A program made the position numbers and the translations under genes. DNA of 64,000 bases, taken from positions 927,403 to 991,402 of the forward strand of contig VYZB01000219.1 in assembly GCA_013397455.1 (NCBI GenBank), written 5' to 3'. Below are positions 21,830 through 33,456 of this stretch, one piece after another. Position 1 is the first letter of the stretch, and each line of letters begins with the position of its first letter. The notes beneath the pieces are model-generated. The model ran no database searches and was not told where the DNA came from. It saw only the letters and a program-made list of their open reading frames with translations. This DNA is from Crotophaga sulcirostris (taxonomy: Eukaryota; Chordata; Aves; Cuculiformes; Crotophagidae).

Positions 21830-24479
21830 TAAAGAGTACCAGTTGCTGTTGAAGGATCACATATGGAAAGCAAAAGCATTCTGGAAGGGATACAATCACA
21901 GAGGTGGCTAGGGGACTGTGGAGGAGAACTAGGAATAGAGGTTGGTGTGTCTCCATGGGATGACCCAACCACAACCTAATGGACAGCCTTATTTTGTAGA
22001 CCAGAACAATTTTCAGAGAGGAAGGATGTGAGCAGGGATAAGACCAGGGCTAGAGAGTCCACATATCAGTGGGGAGACATTTAAATGTAGTTAAGTACCT
22101 TGGGACCCTGAGAACTAAACTAAAGAACTGCAGGTCAGAGAACCTGGCTGTGGGTGCTTCCCATGTTCTTGCTGTTGTAGATCCTCTTTGCATCTAACAT
22201 AACCTGATGGTGTCCATTGAGCCTAGATGCCCAGAACCAGCTCAAGATTTTTTTTTTTTATGCAGAGATGAGAATTGGCATAAGGAGTGTGAACTTGGAC
22301 CGTGGCTCTTAAGGAAAACTGAGTTGGCCACCACTTGAGAGTAAAAAAATAAATGATTTCTCATTTGGCCATTCAGTGTTGCCTGAACAGCCAGCTACGC
22401 ATTCCTGAATGCCTCTCCAGGTACAAGCACCTCTTGAGCTGGATGCTTTTAATGTCTGCTCTTCAGTCTTCAGAGAAAACTCCCCAGTCATTAAGTTTAG
22501 GACCCTGCTAGCAAAGGAGAAAGTCTTGTAGGATCACAGCAAAGAGCAGAGTGTGAACAAGCAAAGCAGCAACCAGAGAAAACAAAATGCTGGTCCCAGA
22601 CAAGCTGAGGTTGCTAGACAAAAAGTTTGCTTGAGGAGGAAGCAAAGAGTCTGTTTACAGAGCTAAGGCAAGGATCAATGGGAGAAATGAAACCAGGGCT
22701 TTTTATGATATTTCTTGAAGAAAGACAAGGAAACAATGCTGGCAGAAATAAGGCTTGAAACACAAACCGCTGGTACTACACTTTTCATAGCTGGGCATAA
22801 AGCAAATGAGACTGCAGAGATGTTTGAAATCTCTGGCATCTATGTAAACACAGAAGGCTTCCCTCACCTAGGCCTATCCATTGGGCTTCAGCCTAGCTTC
22901 AATAAGCAAAGTCACAGCCAACCTGAGAAGGTTCTCAAAAAAGGATGATCAGCCGAGCTGTCTAGGGAAGGATTGAAAACCCTGTGTCACCAAGGCCAAG
23001 TGAGTGCACCACAGGCAGTGGGAAGTGGACTGGGAACACAGGTATTGAAAGTGGGAGCAGGGGAAGGAGAAAGATCACAAAGCAGGCAAATGCACAGCTT
23101 GTGTGATCTGAGAAGGAAAAACCTCAAGTCCTGTTACCTGTGCAGCCCGAGCCTCCTGATAAGCTGTCTGCTACATAATAAAACACCTGGGTTCCTGGAC
23201 TTTAAACAAGTTGAACTTCAGGACTGCTGTTTCCCTCTGAGGGTGCTGTTGATCTGGGCTTGCCCGGTGTTTTTACTATTGAGTTGCTTTATCTTTCACT
23301 TTTACCAGTAGCATGACAAAAAACACTCTTGTTCAAGTGAATGACCACAGGCTTGGACTGGCTGTAAGAAAAAACAGTCTGGAGCCTCCTTTAGACCTAC
23401 AAACCTCATCATTTACTCCAAGAAATGTATCCTCTGCAGCTGTCAAACACATTTAACTTTCTGTACTCTTTATCATCTGGAATCACGAGAAATCCTTATT
23501 GCATCCTGATTGGAGATTACCCCCTTCCAACTCCTCTGCTCCAGTTTAAAGGACAGAAGATATAGTTCTGTTTAAAATGTGCTTGTTGTTCTGTGGCTGA
23601 TGTGACTCCAGAATCATGAGCATCAATATTAGACTGAGGAAAAATAATCAATAGCTGAGATCATACCAAAATACATCCTGAATGCAATGGGCAAGCGCAG
23701 CCTGTCCTCTCAGAGCCTTAGAGATTTCACTCCTCAGCTTCACCAGAACTGGAAAATAATTTTGTCTGAAAATCATTCTGTGAAAGAAACTCCAGCCTCA
23801 CCACCTGAAAACATAAATCCCTCTGGTTTGATCAGAAAACGTTTTTGAGTATTTAAATATGTTGCACCTCTGCAGAGAGGCAAAGGAATTGCCCCTCTCC
23901 TATCAAAGTGTTATGTGTATGTAAGACATACAGAGGCCCTCAGATGTCCTCTAGAAGCTGTCCCTGCCAGGATGATTGACTTCTCAGGACAAGCACTCCA
24001 TCCTCCCACCTTACTGCTTGTCTCTCTAACCCGTGCGGCAGTTGCTTGGTTGCTTCCTCGTGGTGTTCTATGGCAGCTTCACCTTTGAACCCGAAGTTAA
24101 TGTGCATGGCTCTGCAGCTCCAGCTGTTCCCTGCCATGCTTACACCCTGACTCTCAGTGGTCTTTTGTATTCTTTCAAATGCCTGGTCCCAGATTTGAAC
24201 ATTTTTACTGCGATAGTCTCAAGAGCTACCAGACTTAGGAGCTGTCCCAAGCTGATTAGCTTTCCCTGCCTGTTCCTTGCATGTCATTTTTGCTTTACGG
24301 CCACCAGGTTCTCAAGGTCTGCTGGAAGGAAACAAACATTTGCTGAAATGGACTTCATATCCTGCTTGTACTGCTATTATTCAGCATTTGTTTAGGAGCT
24401 ACTGTAACCTCTCCGCAAGCATAGTAGAAAATCTCTCACTTATCGTATTGGATGGTGTCATTTTAATAGAAAAAATAAT
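21830..24479. other. Long unique DNA, no gene seen
   Basis: No gene or repeat family is recognised. A run of 11 T is at about 22249-22259. Open frames at 22715-23311 are under 115 codons and unremarkable. Confidence 0.5.
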
Positions 24480-24880
24480 CCTTTTCATGTTTATTCTGGG
24501 CTCGAATCGTGTTTTCCAATATGTATGCAACTCCACCTCGCCTTTTTACAAACCAGTTTAATAAGCATCCTCTCCAGGACAGCATCCAGGTCACTAATGA
24601 AAAATTGAATGCTATTAGACAGATGTGCTTTGAGACAGTTTCCTTGACGTCTTTCATTTTGACAATGAGTAATTCACTGCTCCTCTGCAAACCCAAGTTT
24701 CCAGCAAGTTTTATGCTGGTGTCATATGAAATCCTTCCTAAATGTTACTTTCACGTGTGTATTTTTTTGCAAGGATTTACTGAAAGGTGGTCAAAACCCA
24801 TGCTAAAATTGGTGTATAAGGTATCATCTGCTGGTACTGCTTGCCTCGCTCCTTATAACAGCTGTGGTAATCACTAAAAA
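24480..24880 (-). mobile_element. Possible ancient LINE (CR1/L3-like) relic
   Basis: Several words in order on this stretch resemble, in antisense, the decayed reverse-transcriptase region of old vertebrate CR1/L3 LINEs: a CACTAATGAAAAATTGAAT part near 24590, a GTATCATCTGCTGGTACTGC part near 24822, and a later TAACAGCTGTGGTAATCAC part. The match is loose and recalled, not computed. It could be ordinary unique DNA. Confidence 0.3.
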
Positions 24881-26047
24881 TGAGATACAAAGACTAAAAT
24901 GTGGAAAAAGTCTGTAGTAGACTCTTTTGCCTGAGTAGCATCTGCATCAAAATGTTAGAAAAATGAGTCAAACTTTTTGAAAAGAGATAATTCCTACAGA
25001 AGGCCTCATTTTATTTGACCAAGAAATCTCAAGAGACCTCTCCTAAGAAGCCTTCAAGTATCTGTGCTGGGCATTTACTCGTTACGCATCCTCTCAGCTC
25101 TCACACCAAAGCAATTTTCTTTTCTCCAAATTTCATCTTAATGGTGGTTTCTAGCATATGTTCACGGCGTTATTCATTAGCTCTGGGTAAATAAACCCAA
25201 AAATGAGGAAAAAACCTAGAATAAATATGAACAGCAAAAGACTGGTTCAAGAAAGATTCGAAGGGAAGTGAAGCAGGGTATTTTTTTTCCTCTACTTGAG
25301 CCATTAGTGTGTTGTTTGGAAATCACTCAGCCGTTCTTGTTTACTTTTACTGACAGGAACTATGTGATTACGGCACATTACTATCCAAATTGATGGCAGA
25401 AAGGCTTGCTGGAGGGCACTTAGGTGGGGATTATGATCAGAAAGTTGACTGTACTTTTGAAAGATAAGATGATGTGTGAGCACGATGCAGTGTGAGAGCT
25501 GAGCTTGTGGTGTGCTGCAGCAAGAGGATCCTCAAATGTGTACCGTCTTTCCTCGGGATGGAGCTGATCCAGATGTGGATCATGTGTGAGTATGACAGAG
25601 CTGGAAGGAGAGAGGAATCCAAAGTCATTGTATCCAAGGGAATTCAAACCTTGGGTCAAACTGTGCAAAGGCAGCAATCAGATCTGTAATGGGATCCTGC
25701 TGTGGTGGAGACAATCCAAAGACAGCTCTAGAGCAAGTCAGAGGTGAAAAAACAAGGTGCATAGCATCAAGCCCAGAGCCAGATGAAAATTTCCCGAGCA
25801 CTGGCATGATGGATTCAAAATGTGGTGCAGTAAATACAAAAGGCAAATGTGGTACCAGGCAGAAAATAAAGGACGCAACAGGAAGGTGTCTTTCTATCCT
25901 TGTTATTGCTTTTCATAGGGAGACTGAAAAAGGATTTTCAGGGAGGCCTTCCGAAAGCAGGAAACGGTGGGCCTTGATTTGGAACATCTCATCCAAAGTT
26001 GAAAGCATGCACTTGCAAAGGCTGCAGGAGGACCAGGGTGGGTATAA
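24881..26047. other. Unique DNA, no gene seen
   Basis: No repeat family is recognised. A plus-strand frame of 163 codons starts at 25689 and continues into the next CR1, so its last third is the LINE ORF2 tail; the first two thirds have no recognisable features. Confidence 0.5.
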
Positions 26048-26606
26048 GAGGTGGGTGATTCTCCCCCTCTACTCTGCTCTCATGAGAACTTACCTGGGGC
26101 CTTGTGTTCAGTTCTGGAGTCCTCAGCACAGGAAGGACATGGAGCTGTTGGAGCAAGTCCAGAGGAGGCCACGGAGATGATCCAAGGGCTGGAGCACCTT
26201 CTGTACGAGGAGAGGCTGAGAGAGTTGGGGTTGTTCAGGCTGGAGAAGAGAAGGCTGTGGGGAGACCTTAGAGCAGCCTCCCAGTACCGAAAGGGGCTCC
26301 AGGAAAGCTGGGGAGGGGCTCTTGATCAGGGAGTGCAGGGACAGTATGAGGGGGAAAGATTTTGATCTGCAAGAGGGGAGATTGAGATGAGATCTTGGGA
26401 AGAAATATTTTGCTGTGAAGGTGGGGAGGCCCTGTTCCAGGTTTCCCAGAGCAGTGGTGGCTGCCCCATCCCTGGAGGTGTTCAAGGCCAGGTTGGATGG
26501 GGCTTTGATCCTCCTGATCCAGTGGGAGGTGTCCCTGCCCATGGCAGCGAGGGGTTGAAACTGGCTGAGTTTTAAGGTGCCTTCCAACCCAAACCATTCT
26601 CTGTGA
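26048..26606 (+). mobile_element. CR1 LINE 3' fragment, type A
   Basis: One of the fuller type A ends. It carries the ORF2 C-terminus ([19 protein letters not shown], then [10 protein letters not shown]), the GAGAAGAGAAGGCTGTGGGG region and the diagnostic word at about 26515. The tail is decayed to CCATTCTCTGTGA. No large internal deletion is seen. Confidence 0.96.
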
Positions 26607-27089
26607 ACCCGGGCAGACCTGAGGTTTCTGGTGCAAAAGGCCTGAGTGTAGTTTATTTTGGATATGTGATTCGTTTTAAGTATGAAATGAAGCACAAATG
26701 TCCATGGGAGAGAGGCAGCAGCAGTAAAAGTACAAATATGAGCTGCTGCTGTGGGAATGTGCTTGTCTCTCAGCAGTGCCCCTCTCAGAGGGGCTCAGGA
26801 ATTGCACCTCGTTTTCGGAGCATGAGGGAGAAAAAGGGCTTGTTTACGTCCTAGAGGTAAACAACTAAATCATAGCAGCACCATGGACTGATCTGTGCTC
26901 ATGTGCACATGCTGTCTGAGTTATCTCCCAGACACAGCAGAGGGATGTGAATGTTCCCTGAAACTGAGAAATGTTCTCTCAAACTGGGAGGCTGAGTTCT
27001 GTCCTCCTCTGCCCAGCGTCTTCAGGCTCCATAGCTGCAAACGGTACCAGGCTTTGAACCTCAGTGACAGCATTTCCTAATTGTTACTT
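26607..27089. other. Unique DNA, no gene seen
   Basis: No gene or repeat family is recognised. Confidence 0.5.
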
Positions 27090-27365
27090 GTTCTGAAGAA
27101 ATAACCTCTTCTGGTCAATTTTTCACATGTGGGGACACAAATTACCCTCAAAGAGCTACTCCCAGTTTTCTCACCCTTCAGAGGTTCCCTGGATCAGCCC
27201 AGGCAATGAATGAAATTGCTTGCAAATAGCTCATTTCTCAATAATTAAAGCCATTGTTCTGCAACAATGCTGCGGATTTGTCTAAGATATTATTATTTTT
27301 AAATGATTACTTGCAAACATATAATTTGATCTCTCTTATTAAAAAGCACATCAGGAGATCCTGTC
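27090..27365. other. AT-rich block, possible conserved non-coding element
   Basis: The segment holds homeodomain-type words (AATAATTAAAG) and a perfect inverted repeat CATTGTT-CTGC-AACAATG at 27252-27269. Its two half-sites match the SOX core (ACAAT/ATTGT). No open frame is useful here. The regulatory role is inferred only from composition and motifs. Confidence 0.25.
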
Positions 27366-27810
27366 AGTGATTTCTTGTGGAAGTATGAGTGGGAGAGGTG
27401 GGTTATCGTTGGAATATCATCTACTGTCTCAACAGAATTAATTTGTGTAAAGATACAAAGTTAGAACACTAATTTGCTGTATTTACTCCCATGGGTCAAA
27501 ACATCACTGCAAAGAGCAGCTGAAAGGTGGGGTTTCGGAAAGCATTCAGGCTTGGCATAGGCAATCCCTTGGGCACCTGCAGTAGCACAGCTGTTCTCTT
27601 CTTGCAAAGCTATGGGGTGTATTAATATGTTCTTGCCATGAAATCCCTCAGGGAGGGTGCTGAATATGTTCTTTCATTATAATTACATTTTTGGTGCCCA
27701 TATGAAGACAAACCACCTTTTTCTGATTCAAATGAAGCGAGTGGCCCTTAGCCATGGGAATTAAGACATAAAGATGAGAAGATGAAGGTGTAAAAGAGGG
27801 AGGACCATCT
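27366..27810. other. Unique DNA, no gene seen
   Basis: AT-rich, without recognised genes or repeats. Confidence 0.5.
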
Positions 27811-28230
27811 ATCATAGAATCACATAATGGTTTGGTTTGGAAGGGACCTCAAAGCTCATCCAGTTCCACTCCCCTGCCATGGGCAGGGACACCTCCCACT
27901 GGATCAGGGGGCTCAAAGCCCCATCCAACCTGGCCTTCAACACCTCCAGGGGCGGGGCAGCCACCACTTCTCTGGGCGATCTGGACCAGGGCCTACCCAC
28001 CCTCACAGCAAAACATTTCTTCCTAAGACCTCATCTCAATGTCCCCTCTTGCAGCTGAAAACCTTTCCCCCTTGTCCCTTCTCTGCACTCCCTGATCAAG
28101 AGCCCCTCCCCAGCTTTCCTGTAGCCCCTTTCAGTACTGGGAGGCTGCTCTAAGGTCTCCCCACAGTTTTCTCTTCTCCAGGCTGAACAACCCCAACTCT
28201 CTCAGCCTGTCCTCATACGGGAGATGCTCT
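27811..28230 (-). mobile_element. CR1 LINE 3' fragment, type A
   Basis: Begins ATCATAGAATCACATAATGG and reads back through the type A region to CTCAGCCTGTCCTCATACGG. The diagnostic region is slightly altered (ATCAGGGGGCTCAAAGCC). Three antisense frames (that is, plus-strand here) of 64-108 codons are open. Its 5' end lies only 13 bp from the tail of the next copy. Confidence 0.95.
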
Positions 28231-28243
28231 GTTTTATGTAGAG

Positions 28244-28530
28244 TCATAGAATCATAGAATGTCCTGAGTTGGAAGGGATCCACAAGGATCATTGAGGCCA
28301 ACTCCTGTCCCTGCACAGGACAAACCCAACATTCACACAGTGGTCTGAGGACATTGTTTACATGCTTCTGGAATACTGTCAGGCTTAGTTCTGTGACGGC
28401 TTTCCTAGGGAGCTGTTCCAATGCCCCACAGTCTCTGGGTGAGAAACCCTTTACTAATATCCAGTCTAACCTTTCCCTTGCATGTCTTCCTGCTATCCCT
28501 CTGCTCCTGTCATTGGTCACCATTAGGAAG
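28244..28530 (-). mobile_element. CR1 LINE 3' fragment, type B
   Basis: Begins TCATAGAATCATAGAATGTC and CTGAGTTGGAAGGGATCCAC, then follows type B order to CATTGGTCACCATTAGGAAG. It stands head-to-tail with the type A copy just before it, in the same orientation but of a different subfamily, so the pair arose by two insertions rather than one. Confidence 0.95.
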
Positions 28531-29429
28531 GGTTGTTGTCTTTCAGCCAAGAAATTCTTGCATTCTGTGGAAATCTATGGAAATTGTAAAGTAAGGTTTC
28601 GTAAGCAATAACTTGAATTTTTCTCCCCTCAGTTCTAAGTTTTTTTTACTTAAATTACTTCCAAAATGTGAGCAGGTGGTAAAATCTGCTGTATCTACAG
28701 GCATATGATTTGTGACAAAACAAATTGTTAATACTTGAAGGAAGTCTTATAATGAGATTAGGAAGCTGATAGGTGTTCTTATTATCTCCCAAGGCAAATA
28801 CTGGAAGAAAACTTTATTCACAGAATGAAACAATGCTGTATTTCTGTGTCTGGATGAGGAGCTAACAAAAGTCTAGAAGTAAAATTCACATTCTAATGCA
28901 GTAAATCAGTGGAGTAGCTTGGGCAATGTGGTTTCTCTCTTATTTGCCTCTATTTCAAGATTAACACATTTTTCTAAAACACCTGCCTGCAACCAGTGGC
29001 TCTTATGATAAGGTAGGGGTTTTAGAGTTCATATTTGATAGACAGTGAATTGGATCATGAAAATTATCTTCATCACTTATGAATACAGGCTACCTTTTCA
29101 AAAAAACTCAGAAATTTAGACTTTAACTGAATAGTTCTGCAGTTGTTGATGAGGAATAGTGTCTGGAAACCTCTGGTCAAACTGACTGCTTCGAGCAGGA
29201 CTGCTGCTTGTGCCAGATAAGGTCACAATGTTGTCCAACAACCCCTAGAGGGAGTTCCAACTGCCCCTCTGAGGACCTTGCTCTAGAGCCCACCACCTTC
29301 TTGGGGACTGGGCTTGTCTAAGGTCCAGCCTGAGATTCCAAAGCTGCTATTTATGGCTATCATAATATCATCTGACTCCACCAAGAGTGTCTCCATCGTC
29401 CTGCCTGTCCTTTAGGTAGGTGAAGGTTA
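28531..29429. other. AT-rich unique DNA
   Basis: No gene is recognised. The last 250 bases (29180-29429) may be a very decayed extension of the neighbouring CR1 relic, but the match is too loose to assign. Confidence 0.45.
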
Positions 29430-30215
29430 CTATTACATCACACCTGAGCCTACTCTTGGCCAGATGGGATGGGCCTCTCTTCGCCAGCCTTTCTTCACAG
29501 CCCATAAGCCACAGACCCCAATCATCTTGATAGCCTCTGCTGGCTCATCTCTTGTTTTCCCAAGTCCCTTTTTAACCTGGGGGCCCCAAAGTGGATGTGG
29601 CACTGAGGTGTGGCCTCCCTCGGACCCAGCAGAGGGGATGGTAACTTCTCACAGTCTACTTGTCTTGTTCCTCATAGCATGGCCCAGGATGAGGTTTCCG
29701 TTATTCAGGATGAGTGAGCTGGAGGCTTGTTTGCCCTGGCAGCCTGTCAGTTCCCAGCCTGGACTGATGCCAGGTGTGATGATGACCCACATGAGTAACT
29801 TTTCACTTCTTGTTGAACTCTGTGGAGTTTGTTGGCCCCATCCTCAAGATTCTCAAGGTCCCTCTGGATCAGAACTCTACTGTTTGCGGTGTCAATCATC
29901 GTCTCTAAATTAGCACTGTCCACAAATGTGCTGAGGGTGCTCTCTGTCTCATGAGCCAGGTAGCTGATGAAGATATTGAACAATATCAGCCCCAGTATTG
30001 ACCCCTGAGGCACTCTTCTTATTACTGGCTGCCAACCAGATGTTGAACCATTGATTACCACGCTTTGAGCCTAGCGGCCCAGCCAATTTTCAAGCCATCT
30101 AATAGTCCTTTCATCCAGCCCACACTTCTTCAGCTTCCAAATGAGAATGCTGAGGGAGACAGAGTCAAAAGCTTGATCAACCTGGCTGTATTGAATTAAG
30201 GCCAAGTCTGAGGTT
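29430..30215 (-). mobile_element. Old CR1 LINE fragment with reverse-transcriptase region
   Basis: On the minus strand this runs from the middle of the reverse transcriptase toward the C-terminal region. It contains GGGGCCCCAAAGTGGATGTG at 29580-29599, matching the usual CR1 wording for the segment after the palm. It lacks a recognisable standard 3' tail. It is more diverged than types A-C, so it is probably an older insertion. Confidence 0.82.
29747..30215 (-). pseudogene. CR1 reverse-transcriptase relic (palm motifs A-C)
   Basis: Reading the minus strand from about 30215, VDQAFDSVS matches motif A (CR1 usually has an AFD triplet there) and LDERTIRWLENWL follows. After an in-frame stop near 30065, VPQGSILGLILFNIFI is a well-kept motif B region. 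TFVDSANLE then stands where the catalytic FADD box belongs, with the second aspartate lost. The enzyme is dead: it has a stop, a missing metal-binding residue and no N-terminal half. This is the only copy here that reaches motif A. Confidence 0.85.
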
Positions 30216-31418
30216 ATTAACTGAAACAGCAGACATGCCTACACAACCAAATGAAGGAGTGATTGCAGTGTCTGCTGCTGTAACTATGCTGGCTCTAGGG
30301 CACAGTAACAATAGCAGTAGCATGGGTATTAGCTCCTGCTAACAAGCAGAGTAAAAGCTCCTGAGGAATTGCATTTATGAGTACTGCTTTCTAGCAGAAG
30401 CTGAAGTCCATGCTCCTGCATCTTGGCTCCTCTTGCCTCTGCCAGTTTGCTGGAGTGATGATGGGCAGGCCAGCACATGCAGCTACAGAACTTGCTTTTG
30501 CTGTGTAATCACACCTAATAATTTTGTGCTGACAGAGCTGGCTTCTCAGGGGCACAAAAAAGCAATTAAAAGCTATATTTGAAATCATTATACGAAGACA
30601 AACCTTGCACCTAACGCTGCTGTAAGGCCCTTAGATGAGTGAGCAAATAACTGGGCATATGAAGAATCCAGATGGGAAAATGAGGCCTTTTGGTATTAAT
30701 CCACTTGTTTTTGATTTGCAAGTTCACATACATTATGGATGCTGTGTCCTCCTATTCAGATGGACTAATGCTGCCAGTTGTATTATAAAGTCTTATGATG
30801 ACAAAGAAAGAAAATATTTAATTGACCCAAAATGACTGTTGCTATTGCTGTCAAATGCATGAGAACAAAGCTGGTCAACTTGAATAGCAAATCCTCAGCT
30901 GGTAGAGACATTTTAGTAAAGACCTGAGACAGCTGTGCAGTGCAATTTCTCTCACTAATGATTCTTAAATTAAGAAATTAACCCCCTTCATCAAGCATTT
31001 GGATTGTGCTGGAGTGGGAGACAGTAACAAAGATTGGACTGGAGTCCATGGTAATAGCAACGATGGACGCTGCCAACAATACTTACAATGTTTGAGCCCC
31101 AGGGCTTGCAGGAATAAGGCAGTCCAGGCTGCCAGAGATGGCTTTTGTAAGAGAAGGGACAGCCCTGAAGGTGCCGGTGAGCACTGCAGTACTTGTGTGC
31201 TGCGATATGCTTGCCAGGGATGCCAGTATTGTCCAGAGGTTGTGCCTTGGATAGGCATGCGGCTTAAGGCTACTCTTTTTCCAATAGCGTCTGAGTATTT
31301 TCAATCATCAGTGCATTTCTGGAACACCTCAGTCTATAGATTTCAGTTGATGGAGCCAGGAGATGTAGCACAGGCCTTACACCAGCTTCAGGATTTCATG
31401 CTGGCTTTATGGCACAGA
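30216..31418. other. Unique DNA; AT-rich block at 30600-30840
   Basis: No repeat is recognised. A plus-strand frame of 66 codons at 30635-30835 (ends KERKYLIDPK) has no recognised domain and lies in AT-rich DNA that could be conserved non-coding sequence. The stretch at 31000-31430 carries a 144-codon frame of no recognised family, whose last part enters the next CR1. Confidence 0.45.
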
Positions 31419-31756
31419 TTCATAGAATCCTAAAACTGTTTGAGTTTGAAGGGACTTCGTAACCAATCCAGTTTCAACCCCCCTGCCATGGGCAGGGACA
31501 CCTCCCACTGGATCAGGGGGATCAAAGCCCCATCCAACCTGGCCTTCAACACCTCCAGGGGCGGGGCAGCCACTACTTCTCTGGGCAATCTGGACCAGGG
31601 CCCACCCACTCTTGCAGGAAAACATTTCTTCCTAAGATCTCATCTCAATGATCTCATCTCAATCTCCCCTCTTCTAGCTGAAAACCATTACCCTCATCCT
31701 ATCCCTGCACTGCCTGATCAAGAGTCCCTCCTCAGCTTTCCTGTTGGCCTCTCTGT
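31419..31756 (-). mobile_element. CR1 LINE 3' fragment, type A, with 14-bp tandem duplication
   Basis: Begins TTCATAGAATCCTAAAACTG and follows type A order, with the diagnostic word complement at about 31507. GATCTCATCTCAAT occurs twice in tandem at 31636-31663; other copies have it once. It is truncated near CTGTTGGCCTCTCTG. Confidence 0.95.
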
Positions 31757-31949
31757 GTCAACTATGGGGTGAGACTTGAAAGAGACTTGACCAGCCTGTA
31801 ACCCATCCATATTTTTTAGTCAAGCCACTCTGGAATAAATTCCGATTGGTGGAGTGGGTTCACATCAGATCTGTAATCTGTATCACAAAGCTGCAGTGTT
31901 TTTCAGCTGATATTAGGAGTCCTAACGCTGGGGTTTCTGCATTGTCAAA
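31757..31949. other. Unique DNA between converging CR1 copies
   Basis: No feature is recognised. The two flanking CR1 copies lie with their truncated 5' ends facing each other. Confidence 0.5.
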
Positions 31950-32216
31950 TGGTGACCTTGCAAAGGGCAAAGTGCAAGAAGATGTGCCAGGGGAGGGTTA
32001 AGTTGGATATCAGGAAATGGTTCTTCACCCAGAAGGTGATGGAGCACTGGAACAGCTCCCCAGGGAAGCAGTCACAGCCTGAAAATAGTCCAGAAACATT
32101 GGCCAATGCCCTCAGCCCCACGATGTGAATGCTGGAGTTGTCCTGTGCATGGACAGGAGTTGGACTCGATGATCCTTTTGAGTCCCTTCCAGCTCAGGAC
32201 ATTCTATGATTCCACG
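31950..32216 (+). mobile_element. CR1 LINE 3' fragment, type B
   Basis: Reads GAAGATGTGCCAGGGGAGGG, TTAAGTTGGATATCAGG and GAGTTGGACTCGATGATCC, then ends CATTCTATGATTCCACG. It is close to the other type B copies at 16.8 and 38.6 kb. Confidence 0.95.
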
Positions 32217-32952
32217 AAATACATGAAGTTTCTGTTAGGGATGCATCGAAACAGCAGAAGGGCTTGGATGCAGTTGCTTAGCAGATGAAGGTCCCTGTGC
32301 AGCCTTGCGTCTATTCCCCTTCACATGAAAAATTCATGCTGTGCACTGGGAGGTGTGGTAGGCATGAAGGGATTTCTTTAGCCCTCTCCTGAATAAGTCC
32401 ATTTCTCATGGCTTCACAGGCTAAGCTGAACTGAGCTTTGGGCTGACTTGATCACTGAACCCTGTGATTCAAATAATTGCTACTAGTCACGTTGCGGTCT
32501 CATTGAGTGCTGTCATTGCCTTTGATTTTACTACCTTTTAATGTGATCTTGAGATCAGTGAGGCCAAGACGTTCCAATACGACACAAAACTTCAAAGCTA
32601 TTGAAGAATCTGTAAATGCTGATGGGTCTGGGTCTGTGTCCTTAGACTGCCTGTAAAATGCTTCTCTTTTTTTCTCATTTCATCTTCTTGTTCTTTCTAA
32701 AGACACTCTGAAATGGGTGATGCCTGGAAATGTTTTCTTTAGCTTTTGCTTATTGTTCGTCCTTCATCAACAAGACATGTCTAATGTGTTTATTTCTGTG
32801 TGTGTCATCTAGTATATTACTTATACTCCTTTGAAGGAAAAGTCATTGAAATTCTTAAAAGTTCATGGTCCACTCATCCTCCTGCAAGGCCTTTGTTTCT
32901 ATGCTCTTCAGTGACCTGCAGATTGGCATAATTGCTTTCATAGCAATCGTAA
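32217..32952. other. Unique AT-rich DNA
   Basis: No gene or repeat family is recognised. A T-rich part lies at 32660-32850. Confidence 0.5.
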
Positions 32953-33230
32953 AATCATAGGATGGTTTGTGTCGGAAGGGGCCTCAAAGCCCATCCAGTT
33001 CCACCTCCCTGCCATGAGCAGGGACACCTCCCACTGCATCAGGGGGATCAAAGCCTCATCCAACCTGGCCTTGAACACCTCCAGGGATGGGGCAGCCACC
33101 ACTTCTCTGGGAAACCTGTGCCGGGGCCTCCCCACCATCGCAACAAAACATTTCTTCCTGAGATCTCATCTCAATTTCCCCTCTTGCAGCTCAAAAACAT
33201 TCTCTCTCTGCACTCCGTGATCAAGAGCCT
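32953..33230 (-). mobile_element. CR1 LINE 3' fragment, type A
   Basis: Starts ATCATAGGATGGTTTGTGTC, follows type A order with the diagnostic word mutated (CACTGCATCAGGGGGATC), and is truncated after CTCCGTGATCAAGAGCC. Antisense frames (plus strand here) of 83-107 codons are open. Confidence 0.95.
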
Positions 33231-33456
33231 GTTAATTCTTTTTTCAAAAATTCTCCCTTATTCACCAATTTTAAGAGTTCTGTAGTACTTTGAAAGATTC
33301 AGAAAGAGCAAAAGTACCCTAAACAGAAAAGCTTTGATATTTCCAGCCATTTCCTCATTTCTATTTTGGTCAACACCTGTTTGGGGCGTAATGTTCCTTG
33401 CATGGTGAGCTACTTTTTTTTGGTCAACCCATGCAAGTGCTTCACTAATTATGATT
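33231..33456. other. Unique DNA
   Basis: AT-rich, with no feature recognised up to the inverted duplication. Confidence 0.5.

Noticed and set aside
27811..28530. Repeated TCATAGAATCATAGAAT ends considered as short direct repeats or a CRISPR-like array
   Set aside because: They are the microsatellite-like tails of CR1 LINEs, each attached to a LINE 3' end and scattered singly on both strands.
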